DNA from: Pseudomonadota bacterium
GTDB lineage: Bacteria > BMS3Abin14
Assembly: GCA_030636965.1 (NCBI GenBank)
Contig: DAOVVW010000114.1
Coordinates: 1 to 5,017 of the forward strand
Length of the DNA: 5,017 nt
Direction: 5' to 3'
Part shown: piece by piece, positions 1 through 5,017 of the stretch
How positions within the stretch are numbered: position 1 is the stretch's first letter
Layout: each line of letters begins with the position of its first letter
The notes under the pieces: model-generated
Database searches by the model: none
The model's input: the letters and a program-made list of their open reading frames with translations, nothing else
Told to the model about the DNA's origin: nothing
Translations under genes and position numbers: made by a program

Positions 1-4
1 CGCG

Positions 5-18
5 TCCAAAGTCCAACC
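5..18. repeat. Two heptad units, TCCAAAG TCCAACC
   Basis: Two adjacent 7-base units, variants of the TCCAACG unit that recurs at 58-64 (single), 97-110 (two units) and 231-258 (four units). The unit appears repeatedly in the first 260 bases and nowhere obvious in the genes. Confidence 0.55.
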
Positions 19-19
19 G

Positions 20-52
20 TTCGACAAGCTCACGGTCCTGAGCAGAGTCGAA
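20..52. repeat. REP-like interrupted palindrome
   Basis: Outer arms TTCGAC (20-25) and GTCGAA (47-52) and inner arms GCTCA (28-32) and TGAGC (39-43) are perfectly complementary. They are separated by small unpaired bulges (26-27 and 44-46) around a 6-base loop. From memory, palindromes built on TTCGAC-AAGCTCA are widespread intergenic repeats in environmental bacterial genomes. Calling it REP-like is inference, since only one copy is visible here. Confidence 0.6.
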
Positions 53-96
53 GGATGTCCAACGCCTGCCAAGCCATAGCTGAAAGCGACGGCTGG

Positions 97-110
97 TCCA
101 ATGTCCAACG
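97..110. repeat. Two heptad units, TCCAATG TCCAACG
   Basis: Two tandem 7-base units of the same family as 231-258, including the same C-to-T variant (TCCAATG) followed by TCCAACG. The order of variant then consensus unit matches the last two units of the larger array, which suggests copying of a two-unit block. Confidence 0.6.
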
Positions 111-126
111 TGCTAGTTCCTTCGCC

Positions 127-154
127 TACGCACTTCGCCCTTCGCCCTACGCAC
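127..154. repeat. Heptad array, TACGCAC TTCGCCC TTCGCCC TACGCAC
   Basis: Four consecutive exact 7-base units in the order A-B-B-A, where A is TACGCAC and B is TTCGCCC. The bases just before (120-126, CTTCGCC) resemble a further B unit shifted by one base. The sequence is unrelated to the TCCAACG family but has the same period. Confidence 0.65.
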
Positions 155-187
155 TGCAATTGGCACTCAATATTTAAGCCAATTGCA
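155..187. repeat. Perfect 10-bp inverted repeat (hairpin)
   Basis: TGCAATTGGC (155-164) and GCCAATTGCA (178-187) are exact reverse complements around a 13-base AT-rich loop. There is no T-run after the stem, so it is not a standard intrinsic terminator. It abuts the heptad array on the left and the first 18-bp direct repeat on the right, so it may be one end of a small mobile or REP-type element (inference). Confidence 0.7.
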
Positions 188-192
188 AGAGC

Positions 193-210
193 ACAATGGG
201 GTCAGAGCAC
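193..210. repeat. 18-bp direct repeat, copy 1
   Basis: ACAATGGGGTCAGAGCAC occurs here and again, identically, at 291-308, 98 bases downstream. In this copy the half-site AGAGCAC also lies just upstream at 188-194 in direct orientation. Motifs of the type TGGGGTCAGAG are, from memory, common near REP-associated (Y1/TnpA_REP) transposases. No transposase gene is present in the window. Confidence 0.7.
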
Positions 211-224
211 GTTGATATGGGGCG

Positions 225-262
225 ACCACGTCCAACGTCCAACGTCCAATGTCCAACGTGGT
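225..262. repeat. Four-unit TCCAACG heptad array inside a 7-bp inverted repeat
   Basis: Units at 231-237, 238-244, 245-251 (TCCAATG variant) and 252-258 are exact tandem heptads. The array is bounded by ACCACGT (225-231) and ACGTGGT (256-262), which are perfect reverse complements and could close the array into a loop or mark the ends of an inserted block. Confidence 0.75.
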
Positions 263-282
263 TTAATAATGTTCCAATTTCC

Positions 283-309
283 AGTGCTCTACAATGGGGT
301 CAGAGCACT
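283..309. repeat. 18-bp direct repeat, copy 2, with flanking inverted repeat
   Basis: The second identical copy of ACAATGGGGTCAGAGCAC is at 291-308. Here it is preceded by AGTGCTCT (283-290), the exact reverse complement of AGAGCACT (302-309), which gives an 8-bp stem with an 11-base loop. Copy 1 lacks this upstream inverted arm, so the two ends are not equivalent. Confidence 0.7.
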
Positions 310-325
310 ATTAGTACTCCACCCT

Positions 326-346
326 CTTTCCTTTTTCCTCTTTCCT
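326..346. repeat. Pyrimidine heptad array, CTTTCCT TTTTCCT CTTTCCT
   Basis: Three consecutive 7-base pyrimidine units, identical except for one C/T change in the middle unit. This is the third unrelated heptad family in the spacer. It lies just upstream of the predicted guaB promoter. Confidence 0.55.
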
Positions 347-366
347 GTTAAACACCAATTGCCCAC

Positions 367-395
367 TTGACAGTTTCTACCAATAATTCTAATCT
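367..395 (+). promoter_or_regulatory. Predicted sigma70-type promoter of the gua operon
   Basis: A perfect -35 box TTGACA (367-372) is followed, after exactly 17 bases, by TAATCT (390-395). The -10 box matches the consensus at its three most important positions (first T, second A, final T) but is otherwise weak. Transcription would start near 402, giving a leader of about 137 bases before guaB. The surrounding DNA is AT-rich. No better promoter was seen between here and the guaB start. Confidence 0.55.
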
Positions 396-404
396 TAAAA
401 ATTC

Positions 405-432
405 TTTTATGTACGGGAGGTTGTACAAAAAA
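405..432 (+). promoter_or_regulatory. Dyad at the predicted transcript start (operator or leader hairpin)
   Basis: TTTT-A-TGTAC (405-414) faces GTACA-A-AAAA (423-432), a perfect 5-bp core plus four T-A pairs across one A/A mismatch, around the 8-base loop GGGAGGTT. Its place just after the predicted start of transcription would suit a repressor site or the first hairpin of the leader RNA. The cognate factor is unknown. Choosing between DNA and RNA function is not possible from sequence. Confidence 0.4.
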
Positions 433-442
433 AGCAGTTGAA

Positions 443-457
443 CCCGCCCCAGGCGGG
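443..457 (+). promoter_or_regulatory. Leader hairpin 1 (anti-antiterminator candidate)
   Basis: CCCGCC (443-448) and GGCGGG (452-457) form a perfect 6-bp stem with a CCA loop. The right half, extended leftwards as CAGGCGGG (450-457), is also the exact complement of CCCGCCTG (467-474) in the next hairpin. Forming this hairpin would leave the downstream terminator-like hairpin free; the alternative pairing would destroy both. Confidence 0.5.
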
Positions 458-465
458 AATACCGG

Positions 466-486
466 CCCCGCCTGAGGCGGGGTTTT
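466..486 (+). terminator. Intrinsic terminator-like hairpin in the guaB leader
   Basis: CCCCGCC (466-472) pairs perfectly with GGCGGGG (476-482) around a TGA loop and is followed by TTTT (483-486). The stem is short but all G-C; the T-run is short for an efficient terminator. It sits between the only visible promoter and guaB, so premature termination (attenuation) is the natural reading. The alternatives are a terminator for an upstream transcript or simply a duplicated GC-rich repeat. Confidence 0.5.
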
Positions 487-502
487 CGGAATTTAACAGT
501 GA

Positions 503-2014
<1,512 letters not shown>

Positions 2015-2025
2015 TATTAAGATCG

Positions 2026-2102
2026 GGTTTCAAGTTTAAAGTTTCAGGTTTCATGTTAGTCAAAAACCTACCCTTGGAGCCTGGAACTTGAAACGTGAAA
2101 CC
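2026..2102 (+). repeat. Heptad-built imperfect hairpin between guaB and guaA
   Basis: The left arm is four 7-base units (GTTTCAA, GTTTAAA, GTTTCAG, GTTTCAT; 2027-2054). The right arm is TTGGAGC, CTGGAAC, TTGAAAC, GTGAAAC (2074-2101). The first three left units pair with the last three right units exactly in register, with one mismatch in each of two units and one G-U pair in the third. The outermost pair is 2026-2102. The fourth pair of units matches poorly, leaving a large loop. No T-run follows, so it should not terminate transcription. It could affect mRNA stability or differential expression of guaA. Confidence 0.7.
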
Positions 2103-2132
2103 AGGTCGCTGCTCAATAGCGCGTTCACGAAC

Positions 2133-2147
2133 ACCTCATCCGGAGGT
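2133..2147 (+). promoter_or_regulatory. guaA ribosome binding site inside a small hairpin
   Basis: GGAGGT (2142-2147) lies at the right distance, with five bases between it and the TTG at 2153, and decides that start. ACCTC (2133-2137) is the exact complement of GAGGT (2143-2147) with a 5-base loop, so the site can be masked in a 5-bp stem. A weak masking stem plus a TTG codon would lower guaA translation unless ribosomes arriving from upstream or another factor open it. Confidence 0.55.
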
Positions 2148-2152
2148 CATCC

Positions 2153-3721
2153 TTGACCGAAGTTGATATTCACAACGAAAAGGTACTGATCCTCGATTTC
2201 GGGAGCCAGTACACTCAGCTCATAGCCCGGCGGGTAAGGGAGCTTAAGGTCTACTGTGAGATCATGCCCTGTACCGTCAACCTTGAGAAAATAAGAGAAT
2301 TCCGTCCCAAGGGGATCATACTCTCAGGGGGGCCTGCGAGTGTCCTGGATGAGGGTGCGCCCCTGCTGGAAAAGGAAGTCTTCGAACTGGATGTGCCCAT
2401 CCTGGGTATCTGTTACGGTTTGCAGCTTCTCACGCATCTCCTGGGAGGTGTGGTCAGCAAGGCCGCAAAAAGGGAATATGGATCGGCCACCCTTCAGATC
2501 GATGATAACGAGGATCTGTTCTCGGGATTCGCTACCGGTATTAAAAACCGGACCAAGGTCTGGATGAGCCACGGTGACAGGATAGAATCACCTCCTGATG
2601 GGTTTACGCCGTTGGCCCACACAGACAATTCACCTGTGGCTGCCATGAAAAATGCCGCATCGAAAATTTTCGCGGTACAGTTTCACCCGGAAGTTGTTCA
2701 TACACCCAGGGGCAAGGAGATCCTGGAGAATTTCCTCTTCAAGATCTGCGGCCTGTCACCAATCTGGACAGCCCGTTCCTACATAGATATGGCAGTTGAG
2801 CAGATCAGACAAACAGTCGGTGAAGACGGCAGGATCCTGTGCGCCCTTTCGGGAGGTGTAGACTCATCCGTGGTAGCTGTTTTAATTCACCGGGCGATCG
2901 GAGACCGGCTCACCTGTGTTTTTGTTGACAATGGTTTAATGCGAAAAGGTGAAGTTGAGAGGGTAAAGACTGTCTTTACGGATTACTTTCATATTCCGCT
3001 GGTGGTTGTAAGCGCGGCAGATCCTTTCGTAGATAAGCTAAAAGGAGTTACCGACCCTGAAGAGAAGAGAGTCATCATCGGAAACGTGTTCATAGACATT
3101 TTCGAAAAGGAAGCCGAAAAACTCGGCGACATCAAATACCTGGCCCAGGGAACCCTTTACCCTGACGTTATTGAGAGCGTCTCTTTCAAGGGCCCGTCGG
3201 CTACTATCAAGACCCATCACAATGTAGGCGGTCTGCCTGATGTGATGAACCTGGAGCTTATTGAACCCCTCCGGGAGCTTTTCAAGGATGAGGTGAGGGA
3301 AGTCGGAAAAGAGCTGGGCATGCCGGACGAGATCGTTATGAGACATCCCTTCCCTGGTCCCGGGCTCGGGATAAGGATCCTGGGCGAAGTAACCAACGAA
3401 AGGCTGGAGGTGCTCAGAGAGGCAGACGCAATAATGCGTGAGGAGATCAGGTCTTCGGGCCTCCACGACACTATCTGGCAGGCCCTTGCGGTTCTGTTGC
3501 CCACAAAAACGGTGGGCGTAATGGGAGATGAGAGGACCTACGAGAACGTTATAGTGATCAGGGCCGTTCACAGCCTGGACGGTATGACGGCCGATTGGGT
3601 CAAGCTCCCCTACGATCTGCTTGGGAGCATATCCAACAGGATCATAAACGAAGTTCGTGGGGTGAACAGGGTTGTCTATGATGTCAGTTCAAAGCCCCCC
3701 GCGACAATTGAGTGGGAGTGA
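2153..3721 (+). CDS. guaA: GMP synthase (glutamine-hydrolysing)
   Basis: This enzyme converts XMP to GMP using ATP and ammonia released from glutamine, the step after GuaB. The 522-residue product is complete and has the standard layout. An N-terminal class I glutamine amidotransferase domain (about 10-197) carries nucleophile Cys87 in GICYG and His178/Glu180 in QFHPE. An ATP pyrophosphatase domain (about 208-395) carries the P-loop SGGVDSS (233-239) and [11 protein letters not shown]. The C-terminal dimerisation/XMP domain begins at [12 protein letters not shown] (397-408) and ends in the characteristic KPPATIEWE. The start is TTG, supported by GGAGGT five bases upstream and by the N-terminus preceding [10 protein letters not shown]; no in-frame ATG lies nearby. 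dnaE begins 9 bases after its stop. All catalytic residues are present and nothing suggests decay. Confidence 0.97.
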   Translation: MTEVDIHNEKVLILDFGSQYTQLIARRVRELKVYCEIMPCTVNLEKIREFRPKGIILSGGPASVLDEGAPLLEKEVFELDVPILGICYGLQLLTHLLGGVVSKAAKREYGSATLQIDDNEDLFSGFATGIKNRTKVWMSHGDRIESPPDGFTPLAHTDNSPVAAMKNAASKIFAVQFHPEVVHTPRGKEILENFLFKICGLSPIWTARSYIDMAVEQIRQTVGEDGRILCALSGGVDSSVVAVLIHRAIGDRLTCVFVDNGLMRKGEVERVKTVFTDYFHIPLVVVSAADPFVDKLKGVTDPEEKRVIIGNVFIDIFEKEAEKLGDIKYLAQGTLYPDVIESVSFKGPSATIKTHHNVGGLPDVMNLELIEPLRELFKDEVREVGKELGMPDEIVMRHPFPGPGLGIRILGEVTNERLEVLREADAIMREEIRSSGLHDTIWQALAVLLPTKTVGVMGDERTYENVIVIRAVHSLDGMTADWVKLPYDLLGSISNRIINEVRGVNRVVYDVSSKPPATIEWE

Positions 3722-3730
3722 TCTGCCGGG

Positions 3731-5017
3731 ATGAAGCACGCTGATTTCGTCCATCTTCATGTTCATACTTCCTACAGCCTTCTGGATGGCGCATGCCGGA
3801 TCAGCGACCTCACCCGTTTGGCAGCTGACATGCGTTTTCCCGCCCTGGCTATTACTGATCACGGCGGAATGTTCGGAGTTGTGGAGTTCTACGAAAAAGC
3901 CCTGGCTGCGGGCATAAAACCCATTATAGGCAGCGAGTTTTATATTGCGCCTGGTAGCAGGTCCGAAAGGCAGGCTGACAAGAGCGGTGAAACTGCCTAT
4001 CACGTCATACTGCTTGCCAGGAACCTCGACGGCTACCACAACCTGCTCAAACTGTCGTCCGTGGCATACCTGGACGGGTTCTACTACAAACCCAGAATCG
4101 ACAGGAAGATCCTTTCTGAACACAGTGATGGACTGATCGCTCTTTCAGGCTGTCTCAGTGGGGAGGTAGCAAAACGCCTGTCACTTGGTTTGGAAAATGA
4201 AGCTATCCAGTCGGCCCAGTGGTACAGGGACGTTTTCCCGGACTCGTATTATCTCGAACTCCAGCACAATGGCCTTGAGGAGCAGACCAGGATCAACTCC
4301 CGCCTGGCAGAGATGTCTGCAGATCTGAACATACCCACAGTTGCCACCAACGATGTTCACTATCTTAAGAGAGACGACAGGCGGATGCACGATGTCCTGC
4401 TCTGCATCCAGACTGGCAAGACCGTTAACGATGAGAACAGGATGAGCATGGATTCTCAGGAGCTTCACCTGAAATCCGCCGAAGAGATGAAGGCCCAGTT
4501 CTCTGACTACCCCGAAGCACTGAAAAACACCTTGGAAATCGCGGAACGCTGCAATCTGGAGATCCCCCTGGGAAAGACCCAGATGCCCAAATTCGATGTG
4601 CCGGATGATATGTCAACGGAAGCTTACCTCGCCGGCGAAGCAAGAAAGGGCTTCGAGTCCAGGATGGAGGTCTTAAAGCAGAAGATCCCGGAGGACCAGT
4701 GGGAGGAGACCCTGGAGAAATACCAGAAGAGACTGGGATCAGAGCTGGAGACCGTGACTGAAATGGGATATTCCAGCTATTTCCTGGTAGTCTGGGATTT
4801 TATCCGTTTTGCCAGGGGAAGAGGTATCCCTGTGGGGCCGGGACGTGGCTCGGCTGCTGGTTCGCTGGTGGCCTACTCGTTATCCATCACCGATATCGAT
4901 CCCATCGAATATGGTCTGCTTTTCGAACGTTTTCTCACCCCTGAGAGCACCCGCCTGCCGGCTCTCCGTGTTCATTTCCCCATGGAACGCTGCGAAGAGT
5001 TCCTGAAACAATTTTAC
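3731..5017 (+). CDS. dnaE: DNA polymerase III subunit alpha, N-terminal part (runs off the window)
   Basis: This is the catalytic subunit of the replicative polymerase. 429 codons are visible with no stop; full DnaE is roughly 1,150 residues, so about a third is present. The PHP domain (about 5-270) opens with [16 protein letters not shown] and keeps the metal-ligand type residues His8, His10, Asp43-His44, Glu69 and the NDVHY segment (207-211); the set looks more complete than in E. coli DnaE. Next comes the palm/thumb start with [15 protein letters not shown] (368-382) and [15 protein letters not shown] (388-402). The expected PDxDxDF motif then reads PALRVHF (410-416), replacing both catalytic aspartates; because this is in the last 60 bases, sequence error is suspected. 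The start has GGGAG at 3714-3718, inside the guaA end, and a 9-base gap, so co-transcription with guaA is likely. Confidence 0.93.
   Translation, partial: MKHADFVHLHVHTSYSLLDGACRISDLTRLAADMRFPALAITDHGGMFGVVEFYEKALAAGIKPIIGSEFYIAPGSRSERQADKSGETAYHVILLARNLDGYHNLLKLSSVAYLDGFYYKPRIDRKILSEHSDGLIALSGCLSGEVAKRLSLGLENEAIQSAQWYRDVFPDSYYLELQHNGLEEQTRINSRLAEMSADLNIPTVATNDVHYLKRDDRRMHDVLLCIQTGKTVNDENRMSMDSQELHLKSAEEMKAQFSDYPEALKNTLEIAERCNLEIPLGKTQMPKFDVPDDMSTEAYLAGEARKGFESRMEVLKQKIPEDQWEETLEKYQKRLGSELETVTEMGYSSYFLVVWDFIRFARGRGIPVGPGRGSAAGSLVAYSLSITDIDPIEYGLLFERFLTPESTRLPALRVHFPMERCEEFLKQFY

Larger units (their letters stand above)
1..366. other. Gene-free, repeat-rich intergenic region upstream of the gua operon
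   Basis: No open frame here resembles a protein. The longest one, on the + strand at 101-370, is translated from repeat DNA and has no ribosome binding site. The stretch is a mosaic of short repeats, annotated separately: a REP-like palindrome, heptad arrays, a 10-bp inverted repeat and a pair of 18-bp direct repeats. No tRNA, rRNA or known riboswitch was recognised. The gene that lies further upstream is outside the window. Confidence 0.75.

Noticed and set aside
101..370. 89-codon + strand open frame in the upstream spacer
   Set aside because: It is read through heptad arrays, the 18-bp repeats and the pyrimidine array, has no ribosome binding site, overlaps the promoter -35 box, and the product resembles no protein.
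409..441. Ten-codon leader peptide (ATG at 409, stop TGA at 439-441) ending just before leader hairpin 1
   Set aside because: The position would suit ribosome-mediated attenuation, but there is no ribosome binding site upstream, the predicted transcript starts only about 7 bases before it, and the codons show no run relevant to purine metabolism.
4809..5006. +1 frame within dnaE as evidence of a frameshift explaining the altered catalytic motif
   Set aside because: Neither alternative frame over 4940-5017 restores PDxDxDF, and downstream residues in the original frame still look like DnaE, so substitutions rather than an indel are responsible.

Overview
The window reads as a bacterial chromosomal segment carrying a guanine-nucleotide operon followed by a replicative polymerase gene, all on the + strand: guaB (IMP dehydrogenase, 539-2014), guaA (GMP synthase, TTG start, 2153-3721) and the 5' part of dnaE (DNA polymerase III alpha, 3731 to the window edge, 429 codons with no stop). 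GuaB makes XMP from IMP and GuaA aminates XMP to GMP, so the first two genes are consecutive pathway steps. dnaE starts only 9 bases after the guaA stop and is probably co-transcribed. The protein sequences, moderately high-GC coding DNA and repeat-rich spacers fit an environmental Desulfobacterota/deltaproteobacterial-type genome. That placement is from family resemblance only and is tentative.

Bases 1-366 hold no believable gene. They are packed with short repeats: a REP-like palindrome, tandem 7-base units of three unrelated sequences, two identical 18-bp direct repeats, and several hairpins. A fourth heptad family builds the hairpin between guaB and guaA. The shared 7-base period across different sequences is one of the most unusual features here.

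Bases 367-538 look like the control region of the operon: a sigma70-type promoter (TTGACA, 17-base spacer, TAATCT), a dyad just past the predicted start of transcription, two copies of a GC-rich hairpin (the second followed by four T) that can form mutually exclusive terminator and antiterminator folds, a third hairpin, then the guaB ribosome binding site. The spacer before guaA holds the heptad hairpin and a small stem that covers the guaA ribosome binding site.

The core enzymes look ordinary and intact, with one exception. In the last ~75 bases the DnaE reading frame stays open, but the near-invariant PDxDxDF motif carrying two catalytic aspartates reads PALRVHF. Poor sequence at a contig end is the likeliest cause, but it deserves checking. 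I see no phage, CRISPR, toxin-antitoxin or defence system, and no RNA gene.
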